Of a stretch of DNA of 64,000 nt, positions 37,648 through 49,410 are shown piece by piece. The first letter of the stretch is position 1. Every line of letters starts with the position of its first letter. The notes beneath the pieces are model-generated. The model searched no databases, had not been told where the DNA came from, and worked only from the letters and a program-made list of their open reading frames with translations. Origin of the DNA: a bacterium (GTDB lineage: Bacteria; Zhuqueibacterota; Zhuqueibacteria; Oleimicrobiales; Geothermoviventaceae); NCBI GenBank assembly GCA_028275345.1, contig JAPWUV010000010.1, positions 62,001 through 126,000 on the forward strand. The letters are read 5' to 3'. The position numbers were made by a program, and so were the translations under genes.

Positions 37648-38508
37648 TCAGGCTTTCAATGCCTCAGCACCGCTGACGATTTCGATCAGTTCCTTCGTGA
37701 TGGAAGCCTGGCGCGCCTTGTTGTAATGGAGGATCAGATTCTGGATCATCTCCTCCGCGTTCTCCGTGGCCGCGTCCATGGCCGTCATGCGCGCACCCTG
37801 CTCCGCAGCGTACGACTCCAACAGGATGTGCCAGATCCGGATATTGAGATAGCGATCCAGAAGCGGATCGAGGATCGCCTGCGGACTGGGCTCAAAGAGA
37901 TACTCAACGGGATGCTTTTCGATCTCCGGAAGCGCCGGTTGGATCGGGAGGAGCTGCTCCACGACGATCCTCTGCTGCACCGCCGATTTGAACTCGTTGT
38001 ACACCACGTACACGTGGTCCAGCTCTTCCGCGAGGAACTTCTCTTTGATCAGACTTGCGATGGCCACCGCATGGGAGAAGGCTAGCTCGTCAAAAAACCC
38101 CGCATAGCTACCGATCACAGGGATCGGCTGCTTGGCGAAGTGATCCCGTACCTTCTTCCCCACTGCAATGACCCCAATCACCCGCTCTCCATGGGCGGCG
38201 ATCTCCTGATGAGCCCGCCGCAGGATGTTGGTATTGAAGCTCCCGCAAAGTCCGCGGTCGCCGGCCACGGCAACAATCCCCACTCGCCGCGGCTCACGCT
38301 CCGCCAAGAGGGGGTGAAGGGAACGGTCCACGCGGGCGCAGACGCTCCCCAGAACTTGGATCATCCGATAGGAGTAGGGGCGCGCGGCCCAAAGCCGCTC
38401 CTGAGCGCGTCGCAGTTTCGCCGCGGCCACCATCTTCATCGCTTTGGTGATTTGCTGCGTACTGCGTACGCTCGCGATCCGCCGCCGAATGTCGCGAAGG
38501 GAAGCCAT
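37648..38508 (-). CDS. atpG: ATP synthase F1 subunit gamma
   Basis: 286-residue central stalk. The N-terminal helix (MASLRDIRRRIASVRSTQQI, then TKAMKMVAAAKLRRAQ) and the conserved C-terminal helix (AMDAATENAEEMIQNL, RQASITKELIEIVSGAEAL) form the rotor coiled coil; between them is the Rossmann-like domain with GDRGLCGSFN. It is 3 bp from atpA, and gene order and length are normal. Confidence 0.97.
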   Translation of the reverse strand: MASLRDIRRRIASVRSTQQITKAMKMVAAAKLRRAQERLWAARPYSYRMIQVLGSVCARVDRSLHPLLAEREPRRVGIVAVAGDRGLCGSFNTNILRRAHQEIAAHGERVIGVIAVGKKVRDHFAKQPIPVIGSYAGFFDELAFSHAVAIASLIKEKFLAEELDHVYVVYNEFKSAVQQRIVVEQLLPIQPALPEIEKHPVEYLFEPSPQAILDPLLDRYLNIRIWHILLESYAAEQGARMTAMDAATENAEEMIQNLILHYNKARQASITKELIEIVSGAEALKA

Positions 38509-38511
38509 CGC

Positions 38512-40590
<2,079 letters not shown>

Positions 40591-40594
<4 letters not shown>

Positions 40595-41082
40595 GACAGC
40601 TCCTTCATCTCTTCGATGGCCTCTTCCACCAGGCGCTTATGATCTTCCGCTCCCAACGACTTGCGGATAACCTTGGTGGCCACGGCAAGGGAGAGATCCA
40701 CGGCCGTCTTCCGGATCTCGTCGATCGCCTTGTCTCGACTCAGCGCGATCTCCCGCCGGGCCTTCTCCAGCATTTGTTCAGCCTCACGGCGGGCATTGGC
40801 CAGGATCTCCTGACGCATTGCCTCGGCAGTCTTCCGGCTTTGCTCCAGAATCACCTGAGCCTGCGTCCGAGCCTCCTCCAAGACCTGCTGCTGCTGAGCC
40901 AAGAGCTCCTCGGATTGCCTCCGGGCTCTCTCGGCACTCTCCAGGCTCTCCTGAATCCGGCGCTCCCGCTCCTCCAGTGCCCCCAGAATAGGCTTCCAGG
41001 CTAGCTTCTTGAGGATGAAAAGCAGGAGCAGGAATGTAAGGACGGTGTAGATGACGAGCCCCGGATTCACGTTTAGAAGCAT
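40591..41082 (-). CDS. atpF: ATP synthase Fo subunit b
   Basis: 163 residues: one N-terminal membrane helix (about 8-26), then a long charged coiled coil (about 35-150) that forms the peripheral stalk and binds delta. [15 protein letters not shown] just after the membrane segment is typical. Only one b gene is seen, so a homodimeric stalk is expected. Confidence 0.96.
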
Positions 41083-41098
41083 GGCGCTGACCTCATTC

Positions 41099-41338
41099 TC
41101 AGGCGGCCTTGGCCAGGAACACCAGCAGCACGCACACGATCACGGAGAAGAGAGCCACACCTTCGATCATGGCCGCCGTCAGGATCATCATGCCGCGGAT
41201 GTCGCCCGCCGCCTCCGGCTGACGCGCCGTGCCATCCATGGCCGCACTAGCCAGACGGCCGATTCCGAAAGCACCTCCAAAGGTTGCCAGTCCCGCCCCC
41301 AATCCCGCCGCCAAGTACGCGAATGCCAGCGACCACAT
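41099..41338 (-). CDS. atpE: ATP synthase Fo subunit c
   Basis: 79-residue hairpin of the rotor ring. Helix 1 is Gly/Ala-rich ([16 protein letters not shown]), the polar loop is [11 protein letters not shown], and helix 2 carries the ion-binding Glu in [13 protein letters not shown]. The Na+-type signature (Gln in helix 1, Glu-Ser in helix 2) is absent: the aligned residues are Ile and Glu-Gly. Proton coupling is therefore more likely. ATG 41338 has GGAGG 5 nt upstream; the longer open frame overlaps atpB and is rejected. Confidence 0.96.
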   Translation of the reverse strand: MWSLAFAYLAAGLGAGLATFGGAFGIGRLASAAMDGTARQPEAAGDIRGMMILTAAMIEGVALFSVIVCVLLVFLAKAA

Positions 41339-41411
41339 GTCGACCTCCTCGTTTGGCTCTTGGTTCCAGTACACCCAATCCCGCTGCAAACAACCGCTCA
41401 ACCCCTTCGGC

Positions 41412-42227
41412 TCAGTGTTCCTCGGCCAACGCCAGCCCGATGAACACCGCCGAAAGCATGGTGAAAATGTACGCCTGAATGAAGGCGATGAGAACCGCCA
41501 GAAGCTCAATGGCAGCTGCTGCCGGCACCGACACGAAGGCGATCAGCACGCTGCGAAAGATGAAGATCAGACCAAGCAGGGTGAATACCACCAAGTGATC
41601 GGCCACCATATTTGCAAAGAGTCGGATCGCCAGAGCGAAGTGCTTGGTGAATAGACCCATGATCTCGGCAATGAAAAGGATCGGTACCACAAAGGCGGGT
41701 ATGCCAGGCGGCACAAAGTTGCGCAAGTAGCCCAGCGGTCCCTTCCGCAACAACGCCGCCCCCTGCCCGATCAGAAAAGTCATAACGGCTAGCGTCGCCG
41801 TCACGCTCAGGTTCGAGGTAGCGGTGGCGCCCATTGGCACCAAGCCTAACAGGTTCATGGTCAAGATGAAGAAGAATACCGTGAAAAGATAGGGGGCAAA
41901 ACGGTCGGCATCGTGCCCAATGTAGGGCTTCAGCACGTCGTCTCGCAGAAATACGACCACTGCCTCGAAGAAGTTGGCCAGGTACTTCGAGACCGTGCCC
42001 GAACGCCGACGCGCCACGGCGAAAAGCGCGATGAGCAACGCCGCCGCAATCCAGACCATGAGCACGTGCTTGGTGATGGAAAGATCGATCCCGAGGACCT
42101 TCGGGAGGGGGATGAGCACATGGTCGGTCACTTCTTCAAGGATGAAGCCGGCTCCCCCTTCTTCGCCATGTTCCGCAGCTTCTTCTGCCCACAGTCGGAA
42201 TCCTTCCCACCCCAGGCCCAGTGCCAA
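41412..42227 (-). CDS. atpB: ATP synthase Fo subunit a
   Basis: 271-residue membrane subunit with the ion half-channels. The essential Arg lies in FALAIRLFANMVADH; other conserved parts are LTMNLLGLVPMGATATSN and the C-terminal ELLVAFIQAYIF-like segment (ELLAVLIAFIQAYIFTML). The apparent start is TTG at 42227, supported by GGAGG 7 nt upstream. Residues 10-40 form an unusually acidic N-terminal stretch before the first membrane helix. Confidence 0.96.
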   Translation of the reverse strand: MALGLGWEGFRLWAEEAAEHGEEGGAGFILEEVTDHVLIPLPKVLGIDLSITKHVLMVWIAAALLIALFAVARRRSGTVSKYLANFFEAVVVFLRDDVLKPYIGHDADRFAPYLFTVFFFILTMNLLGLVPMGATATSNLSVTATLAVMTFLIGQGAALLRKGPLGYLRNFVPPGIPAFVVPILFIAEIMGLFTKHFALAIRLFANMVADHLVVFTLLGLIFIFRSVLIAFVSVPAAAAIELLAVLIAFIQAYIFTMLSAVFIGLALAEEH

Positions 42228-42242
42228 CGTCTGCCCTCCTGG

Positions 42243-42617
42243 TCAGATCTTTCCTTTCTGGAGACCTCGGTGGATCGACCACGCTTCGATGATCTGGAAA
42301 GTCAGGTAGCTTATCGACAGGCTCACGAAAAACGTTAGCAGCGGAATGCGCAGATTCAACGTCACCCAGACCAGAATCAGGCTCACCACGACCAACCGGC
42401 CGATCATCCCGCCAACCACAACCCCCATGAATACCCGGCGCGATCTCCCGAAGGCCCAGCGATTCATCAAATATCCGGCGAGGATCGTCGCCAGGCTCAA
42501 TCCGATCCCGAAGAATGCGCTAATGAACTGGGGCCCCGCAAATCCCTCCTCTTCCAGGATCACGATGCCGAACCCCAGTGCCAAGACCAACGCCGAGATC
42601 AATAGCCGCGAGATCAA
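42243..42617 (-). CDS. hypothetical membrane protein in ATP synthase operon (AtpI-like position)
   Basis: 124 residues with four hydrophobic segments. It sits between AtpZ and subunit a, the place of AtpI/UncI-type accessory proteins that help c-ring assembly, but the sequence similarity visible to me is weak. The start is probably TTG at 42617, with AAGG about 9 nt upstream. The assignment rests on topology and context. Confidence 0.6.
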   Translation of the reverse strand: MISRLLISALVLALGFGIVILEEEGFAGPQFISAFFGIGLSLATILAGYLMNRWAFGRSRRVFMGVVVGGMIGRLVVVSLILVWVTLNLRIPLLTFFVSLSISYLTFQIIEAWSIHRGLQKGKI

Positions 42618-42638
42618 ACCCGCAAGCCTTTCGGATTG

Positions 42639-42845
42639 CTATTTCTTTCGGCCGTACACCGTTCGATAAATGCTGTACATCCCACCCCCCATGCCAAGGA
42701 GACTTCCGATGATGGTAAAGAGGGGAAGCACCCCGAGCCTCCGGTCCAGCTTGTACCCCCCGTACAAGCCCAGGACTACCATCAGGGCCAGGCGAAACCC
42801 CAGATCCAAATACGGCGCAACCTGCCGAAAGGCTCGGTAGTCCAT
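42639..42845 (-). CDS. atpZ: AtpZ/AtpI family ATP synthase accessory protein
   Basis: 68 residues with two membrane helices and the family's glycine-rich pattern (LDLGFRLALMVVLGLYGGYKLDRRLG, TIIGSLLGMGGGMYSIYR). AtpZ/AtpI proteins precede ATP synthase operons and are linked to assembly or cation uptake. Spacing to its neighbours is short, consistent with one operon. Confidence 0.82.
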   Translation of the reverse strand: MDYRAFRQVAPYLDLGFRLALMVVLGLYGGYKLDRRLGVLPLFTIIGSLLGMGGGMYSIYRTVYGRKK

Positions 42846-42917
42846 TTCGCGCGGGACTTTGAGGCTGAGAACGCTCGCCTCAGCGTCGAGGTTCCACTCC
42901 CCTGGCCTCGGCTCCGC

Positions 42918-43316
42918 TCACTCCGGCTTCTTGGCCGCTGCCGAGACCCCCTGCGCAGGCTGGGCCTCCTTCATGCTGCACTGTCCATTGAAAACGGCCC
43001 CTTCGTCGATGACCAGCCTCCCCGTCTTCAAATCGCCTGTAAACACGGCCGTCGACTCCAACACCACGCGGCCCGTAGCATCGATCTTCCCGTTCACGCG
43101 CCCGCCGATCACCACGTTCTTGGCCGTGATCTCCCCCTCGACTTCCCCGTCCTTGCCGACGATCAGGGTATCTCCGCTCTTCACGTTGCCCTTCACCCGG
43201 CCATCGATGCGAACGCTGCTCTGCACCTCGAAATTTCCCTCAAGAACAGACCCTTTGCCGACGATGGAATTCAGTTCGCCAGGCGTCGTCATCGTTCCCT
43301 CTTCCCGTTTGGCCAT
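42918..43316 (-). CDS. bactofilin family cytoskeletal protein
   Basis: 132 residues dominated by the bactofilin beta-helix: repeated short strands such as NSIVGKGSVLEGNFEVQ, VRIDGRVKGNVKSGD, VGKDGEVEGEITAKN, VIGGRVNGKID and GDLKTGRLVIDEGAVFNGQC. Flexible tails occur at both ends. Bactofilins polymerise at the membrane and organise cell shape and polar or division proteins. It lies 3' of the M23 peptidase, a pairing known from other bacteria where the peptidase is the bactofilin's cell-wall partner. Confidence 0.93.
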   Translation of the reverse strand: MAKREEGTMTTPGELNSIVGKGSVLEGNFEVQSSVRIDGRVKGNVKSGDTLIVGKDGEVEGEITAKNVVIGGRVNGKIDATGRVVLESTAVFTGDLKTGRLVIDEGAVFNGQCSMKEAQPAQGVSAAAKKPE

Positions 43317-43372
43317 TTCTCCCTCACCTCTGCATGCAGATCCGAAGCACTACACAAACCCATTCCAACCTA

Positions 43373-44272
43373 TCATCTCGACTCCGCCTGCCCACCCTCC
43401 GACGGACGCGCGAAGGCCATGAGATAGGACTTCGGGTCGCAAGGCTTGCCGTCGAGCCAGATCTCGAAATGAAGGTGCGGACCAGAGCTCTCCCCCGAGC
43501 TCCCCACCAGCGCGATGGGCTCTCCTTTCCGCACCCAGCTTCTTGCCGACTTCAGGAGCCGCCCGTTGTGCCCGTAGTAGCTGAAAAGGCCGCGTCCGTG
43601 GTAGATGATGAGGAGATTGCCCAGCTCCGGGGTCCACCCCGCGAAGACAACCAGGCCGGCTCCCGCTGCCCGAACTACGCTCCCCCGCTGCGCGGCAATG
43701 TCAATCCCAAAGTGTCCCTTTCCCACCGGGTCGAAATCCGCCGTCAGGATCCCCTCGACCGGGAGCTGCGTGGGTAAACTGGCAGCGAGGAACTGAGCTT
43801 CGGAGCTGCGCTCCGTCAGAAGACTCAGCGTAGCCGGGCCCACAATCGCCGTCGCGGCGCTGCTCCCCGGATTGTCGAGGAAGGAGAGCGGCGGAATCCC
43901 CTCTCCGGTCCTCGCACCCATTCCGACCTGCGGCAGCTGTCCACCCTCCCGCTCGAGGCCGAGCAGGGCTCGGATCTTCCGGTGGGCCTCCTCCAGCCGT
44001 TCAAATTCCGCAGCCACCTTCTCGATGCGCTTCACCTCCCCCCTCAGCGCCTCGTTCTCCTGTCGGAGGCGGGAGTTTTGCCGCCACTGATGTCCCGCCA
44101 CCACGTACAACGCCGCCCCCAATAGGACGTGAGCACACAGGATAGCCCCAGCGATCTTGAGCAGCCGGATCCGCTGCGGACCCAGGTGCAGGCTGAAGGG
44201 AGGCCGATCATCATCCGGTATCAGGAGGATGTGGTAGCCGACTTGCTTCCGTTTTCCGCCGGTCTTTCTCAT
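43373..44272 (-). CDS. M23 family metallopeptidase (LytM-like) with N-terminal membrane anchor
   Basis: About 299 residues: an N-terminal cytoplasmic stretch, one membrane helix (about 38-60), a coiled coil (about 65-105) and a C-terminal LytM domain. The zinc ligands are all present: His and Asp in GHFGIDIAA and the HxH of GPHLHFEIW. It is expected to cleave peptidoglycan cross-links in the periplasm. The start overlaps the parB stop (GTGATGA context; ATG 44272 or GTG 44275), so it is coupled to parB. Upstream of bactofilin. Confidence 0.92.
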   Translation of the reverse strand: MRKTGGKRKQVGYHILLIPDDDRPPFSLHLGPQRIRLLKIAGAILCAHVLLGAALYVVAGHQWRQNSRLRQENEALRGEVKRIEKVAAEFERLEEAHRKIRALLGLEREGGQLPQVGMGARTGEGIPPLSFLDNPGSSAATAIVGPATLSLLTERSSEAQFLAASLPTQLPVEGILTADFDPVGKGHFGIDIAAQRGSVVRAAGAGLVVFAGWTPELGNLLIIYHGRGLFSYYGHNGRLLKSARSWVRKGEPIALVGSSGESSGPHLHFEIWLDGKPCDPKSYLMAFARPSEGGQAESR

Positions 44273-45118
44273 CACCTTGCCGCGCCGTTCTCGATCAGCT
44301 CCAGGATGCGGTCCAGATCCGCATCGGAGTAGTACTCGATCTCAATCTTCCCGCCCCGCTTCCCCGGATGGATTCGGACCTGCGTGGCCAGCAGGCGGCG
44401 GAGCCGATTCTCGGCCTCGGCCAGCTCGGGGGAAAGAGGCTTGGGGGTCTGCGTGGTCTTGTCCGGCGCCCGCCGCGTCGCTTGCCGTACAAGCTCCTCC
44501 ACGCGGCGGACCGAAAGAGCTTCCCTCACCGCCCGCCGCCAAATGGCCAGTTGCAGCCTCTCATCCTCGAGACTAATCAGGGCCCGCGCATGCCCCATCG
44601 ATACCTCGCCCTTCTCCAGGCTCTCCTGGATGGCGCGGGGCAGCTTGAGGAGCCGGAGAAAATTGGCGATCGTGGCGCGATCCTTCCCGACCTTCTGCGC
44701 CACCTCCTCCTGTGTCAAGCCGCATTGCTCGATGAGGCGCTGGTAACCCCGGGCCAGCTCCATCGGGTTGAGATCCTCCCGGTGGATGTTCTCGACGATG
44801 GAAAGCTCCAGCATCTCCTCCTCGCTCTCCACATCGAGGACGTAGGCCGGGATCCGCTGGAGCCCCAGGCCCTTCGCCGCGCGCAATCGCCTCTCCCCCG
44901 CGATCAGTTGGTATCCCCCGTCCCGCCGCCGCACGGTGATCGGCTGTATCACCCCCTTCTCCGCAATGGACCGCTTCAGCTCCTCCAACCCCTCCGGATC
45001 AAAGTGGGTGCGCGGCTGGAAGGGATTGGGCTCGATGAGATCGATCTCGATCTCGGTCAGCTTGTCCAACCGATCGCTGTCCTCAGGCCCGATGTCCGGC
45101 AGCAAAGCGGCCAGGCCC

Positions 45119-45907
<789 letters not shown>

Positions 45908-45937
45908 GCCTCCAACCCGCCCTCTACGGATCGTTCC

Positions 45938-45966
45938 AATTTAACCCCCAACCCCTACAAATGCAA
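45938..45966 (-). promoter_or_regulatory. sigma70-type promoter for parA
   Basis: Minus strand: TTGCAT (45961-45966), 17 bp, TAAATT (45938-45943). Expected start is near 45931, 24 nt upstream of the parA ATG. It may drive the whole series down to atpC. Confidence 0.6.
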
Positions 45967-45989
45967 GCTGAAAAGGCCCGCCCCCCATG

Positions 45990-46013
45990 GCCGTAGGTCG
46001 TTGTGTCTACGGC
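45990..46013. repeat. inverted repeat upstream of parA and the protease gene
   Basis: GCCGTAG, 10 nt, CTACGGC: exact 7 bp arms in the divergent region, just upstream of the parA -35. Operator or RNA hairpin; nothing else supports either. Confidence 0.35.
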
Positions 46014-46088
46014 TGATATCCCCATTCCCCACGGACGCGCCGCCGTGCCGGATCATCGGGAGGTCTCCCCTTGCAACGGGAGAGCATT

Positions 46089-47270
46089 ATGTCTACATTA
46101 CCACCGACGGCCTTCCGGGGCGCGTTCCCGACCGAAGCCCCTTCCTTCAAGCTAGGACGGGCCTTCGCGAGGGGGCCGTACTTCGCGCTTTCGCTCGCGG
46201 TCCGGAGGGCAGACCAAGAGGAGGCGGTCCAACAGGCCGCGAGGAGGAAGATCGTGGCAACACAAGAGCAAATCCGGGCGGTGCAGGCTCGGGTACGGGC
46301 CGAATTGCTGCGCAAGGCCAATGTGGTGGGCGTCGGCATCGGGTTCAAAGAGAAAGGGGGACAGAGGACCGAAGAGCTTTGCTTGGTGGTGCTCGTGGAG
46401 AAGAAGCTCCCTAAGGAAGAGCTGGCGCCGGAGGATCTGGTCCCCGAGGTCATCCAGGGCGTGACCACCGATGTGAAGGAAGTGGGCAAGATCGTGGCCC
46501 AGCAAAGCCGTACCGATCGCTGGCGGCCGGCGCCTCCCGGGGTGAGCATCGGCCATTGGGCCATCACCGCCGGCACCTTTGGGGCTGTGGTACGAGATCG
46601 GGCCAGCGGCAGCCGCCTCATCCTCTCCAACAACCACGTCCTGGCCAATAGCAACGATGCCTCGCCGGGAGACCCGATCCTCCAGCCTGGGCCCGCCGAC
46701 GGGGGTCACCACCCGCAGGATCGCCTGGCAGAGCTACTCCGCTTCGTCCGAATCTCTTTCGAGGGCGGAGGCGGCGGGAACGGCGGCGTGTGCCCTACGG
46801 CGTTGGCAGTGGTGCGAGTGGCGAACCGGCTTGCCAAGCTGGTGGGATCGAAGTGGCGCCTGCAGGCCGTGATCGCTCAGCAGGCCAATCGGGTCGACGC
46901 CGCCGTCGCCCTGCCGATCGCCGACGATGCCATCTCCGACGCAATCCTGGGGCTGGGCGAGGTGCACGGCACAGTTGCCCCCTCCCTCGGGATGCAGGTC
47001 ACCAAGAGCGGCCGCACCACGGCCGTCTCCACCGGCACCGTCGACGTGATCGACGCGACGGTCCGGGTCAGCTACGGGGCCGCGGGAACCGCCTTGTTCG
47101 AAGGGCAGATCGTCACCGGAAACATGTCGGCACCGGGTGACTCAGGCTCCTTGCTCGTTGAGTCATCCAGTCGTCGGGCGGTCGGACTCCTCTTCGCTGG
47201 ATCCGATCAAAGCACCATCTACAACCCTATCGCGGACGTGTTGAGCGCGCTCGACATCGAGCTGCCCTGA
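46089..47270 (+). CDS. trypsin-like serine protease-fold protein
   Basis: 393 residues without an evident signal peptide. An N-terminal helical part (about 40-75) is followed by a small alpha/beta segment (VVGVGIGFKEKG, LCLVVLVEKKLP) seen in front of related proteases. The chymotrypsin-like fold follows, with a plausible triad: His near residue 182 (LSNNHVLAN), Asp near 270 (RVDAAVAL) and Ser near 351 (APGDSGSLLV). The substrate is unknown. ATG 46089 is used because GGGAG lies 6 nt upstream; a TTG six codons earlier is less likely. The 256 bp after it, up to the convergent TonB-like gene, hold nothing I recognise. Confidence 0.78.
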   Translation: MSTLPPTAFRGAFPTEAPSFKLGRAFARGPYFALSLAVRRADQEEAVQQAARRKIVATQEQIRAVQARVRAELLRKANVVGVGIGFKEKGGQRTEELCLVVLVEKKLPKEELAPEDLVPEVIQGVTTDVKEVGKIVAQQSRTDRWRPAPPGVSIGHWAITAGTFGAVVRDRASGSRLILSNNHVLANSNDASPGDPILQPGPADGGHHPQDRLAELLRFVRISFEGGGGGNGGVCPTALAVVRVANRLAKLVGSKWRLQAVIAQQANRVDAAVALPIADDAISDAILGLGEVHGTVAPSLGMQVTKSGRTTAVSTGTVDVIDATVRVSYGAAGTALFEGQIVTGNMSAPGDSGSLLVESSSRRAVGLLFAGSDQSTIYNPIADVLSALDIELP

Positions 47271-47526
47271 CCACCGAACCGCCCTGCCCGTGTGGACCGC
47301 TCCTGGGATCCGGAGGTCTGCCTTCCGGCGCGGGAGAGTCACAAACTGGAGCCCGGGCGAGCTTCCCTCGGCATTGCCGTTTCCCGTCGTTCCGAGCCCG
47401 CGGGACGGCGCAACAGTCCGGCACCGGGGAAGCTAGCCGGCGCAAACCGGACGTCCCGCTCCTTCGATTCGCAGAAGGAACTCGACGGCGAATTGCGAGG
47501 AGACAGGCCGCGTGGGCGGGAACAGG

Positions 47527-48870
47527 CTACCCGGCGCGGTAGAAGATCATCGGGTAAGTGACCACGACTACCCCCTTCGCAATGGGTGGGAAGCGCCAAC
47601 GCCTCACGATGCCCAGGATCTCGTTCACGAAGGCGATGTCCCCAAGCGTATTCTCCAGTACGCGCACGTCGGACACAGTGCCGTCGGGCTCGATGGTGAT
47701 TTCCAGGAGCAGTTTCCCGGCAAGAGTCGGGTTCGTGCGCAAGTACTTATTGTAGACGTACTCGATCCTCCCCCGGTTCGCGAGGATGACGCTTCGCAGC
47801 TGCTCCTCGCCGCGCTGACCAATGGCTTCCTGCGAGCCCGAAACCTCCGCGGCCCGGTCCAGCTCCACCAGTCCCTCTTTCTTCAGTTGTACCCCGCCGA
47901 AGCTCGAGGCTGCCTCCCCGACCGCCTGATCGACGTCGACCTTCGCCAAATTGTCCAATGAGAACAGGTCGTCGAGTGAGGAGCTGCCCGCGGGCCGGCC
48001 CTCAGGCCGACCGACCTGAAGCTCGCCGGACTCGGCGAGCACCTGATCCATGTCCTTCACCAAGCCCTGCCCCACGAGGAAATCGATGACTGAGCTGCTC
48101 GAGCCGCTTTCCCCCGACCCTCCGATCAGACCCAGGATCCCCCTCTGGACCACCACGGAGGCACCCCCTTCTCTCGAGCCCGTACTGGAGCCAGCCTCGG
48201 ACTTTCTCTCGCCCCCCGCGCTTCGCTCAGTGCCGGATGTCGTTCCGCCGGACAACTCGCTCCTCACCTCCGGTTCCCGACGCATGGGGCGAGGGATGAA
48301 CTTGGCGAAGCGCTGCGGCACCTGCTCCAGTTCGACCATCGGCCGCTCCGGGAACTGGAGGCCCGTCACGTGCTTCACCCACGCGAGGCTCACGACCAGC
48401 AGGACGACGAAACTCAGCTTCAGCGCCGGGTCCTCCACAACCGCCCGAAGGAACCGGCGACGCCAGGAGTAGTCCGGTAGAGCCACGAGTTCCGGCGGCG
48501 GGGCAACGAAGTCGAATTCCACGCGGAAGCCATCGAGCTCCAGCTTCCCGCTCTTGCCACTCCAGATCGGAAGCCGATACCCGTCGCGGCTCCGATGCAG
48601 CAAGCCGTGGCGGATCAGATCCTCGATCCTCAAGGCCGAGTCGCCGACGCGCTCCTCTCCTTTCGCCTCCTTGGGTAGGATGAGGAAATAGCGCCTGCCG
48701 TCCGATTCCACCAGATTGCGGCTCTTGGGCGCGCTTGCCGCCAGGACGACGAGGTCATTCCCCGCGTCCCGCCCGTAGGTGAAGCACTTACCCGGCGGAA
48801 TCAGGTGCTCCCGTACCGTGGCGTCCTGGTAGACTCGGAGTCGTAGAACGTGATCGCTCCGGATGGCCAT
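47527..48870 (-). CDS. FHA-like, TonB-like (AgmX/PglI C-terminal domain) energy-transducing protein
   Basis: 447 residues. The N-terminal cytoplasmic part (about 1-125) resembles a forkhead-associated domain (FTYGRDAGNDLVVLAA, SRNLVESDGRRYFLIL). One membrane helix follows (about 153-168, LSFVVLLVVSLAWV), then a long Gly/Ser-rich periplasmic linker. The C-terminal TonB-like domain (about 355-447) shows RGRIEYVYNKYLRTNP, AGKLLLEITIEPDGTVSDVRV and RRWRFPP, the AgmX/PglI pattern of gliding-type machines. It follows exbB-exbD-exbD directly, so it should transmit proton-motive work to the outer membrane. The start could instead be GTG 48885, which overlaps the exbD stop. Confidence 0.82.
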   Translation of the reverse strand: MAIRSDHVLRLRVYQDATVREHLIPPGKCFTYGRDAGNDLVVLAASAPKSRNLVESDGRRYFLILPKEAKGEERVGDSALRIEDLIRHGLLHRSRDGYRLPIWSGKSGKLELDGFRVEFDFVAPPPELVALPDYSWRRRFLRAVVEDPALKLSFVVLLVVSLAWVKHVTGLQFPERPMVELEQVPQRFAKFIPRPMRREPEVRSELSGGTTSGTERSAGGERKSEAGSSTGSREGGASVVVQRGILGLIGGSGESGSSSSVIDFLVGQGLVKDMDQVLAESGELQVGRPEGRPAGSSSLDDLFSLDNLAKVDVDQAVGEAASSFGGVQLKKEGLVELDRAAEVSGSQEAIGQRGEEQLRSVILANRGRIEYVYNKYLRTNPTLAGKLLLEITIEPDGTVSDVRVLENTLGDIAFVNEILGIVRRWRFPPIAKGVVVVTYPMIFYRAG

Positions 48871-48881
48871 CTCTCCTGTAA

Positions 48882-49409
48882 TCACTCCTTGCGCGTAACG
48901 GCCAGCAGCATGTTGTTGTATCCAACACTGCCACAGGTGTACATGATCTTCCTCAGCACCTCAAAGGGAATGGTCTTGTCTCCCTGGATGACCACGTTCC
49001 CCGTGAACTCCAGCCCTCGCGAGATCTGGGCAATGCCCTCCGTCAGCTTGCGCAGGCGGATCAATTCCTCCTGGAGAGGACGCACGATGGCGCCTTTGCC
49101 CTCGAGGACCTCGCGGGTGGTGATGATCCGATTGCCATCCAGCAAGATCCAATCCTGCGTGATGGCAATGATGCTGGCGGTTTGCGGTGGCTTCTGGGCG
49201 GTGGATTCCGGAAGCCGGAGATCCCGAGCCACCGTCATGATCTCGCCCTCCGCGGAGAAGCTCTTCAGCAGGAAGACAAGAAGGATGGTGAACATGTCGA
49301 TCATGGAGGTCAGACGCAGGGAGATGGTCCCCCGCAGGCGGCGTCGGGGACGCGGCAGATTCAGTCCCCCATCTGACCCATCCTCTGTCAACCGCAAGTA
49401 AGCCATCAT
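48882..49409 (-). CDS. ExbD/TolR family protein (copy with transmembrane Asp)
   Basis: 175 residues: a short basic N terminus, one membrane helix (about 34-50) and a periplasmic domain. The helix contains the conserved acidic residue of proton-driven stators (SMIDMFTILLVFLL). The periplasmic part (IIAITQDWILLDGNRI, VVIQGDKTIPFEVLRKIM) is typical of ExbD. It lies 1 bp after the other exbD and upstream of the TonB-like gene. Confidence 0.92.
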   Translation of the reverse strand: MMAYLRLTEDGSDGGLNLPRPRRRLRGTISLRLTSMIDMFTILLVFLLKSFSAEGEIMTVARDLRLPESTAQKPPQTASIIAITQDWILLDGNRIITTREVLEGKGAIVRPLQEELIRLRKLTEGIAQISRGLEFTGNVVIQGDKTIPFEVLRKIMYTCGSVGYNNMLLAVTRKE

Positions 49410-49410
49410 T

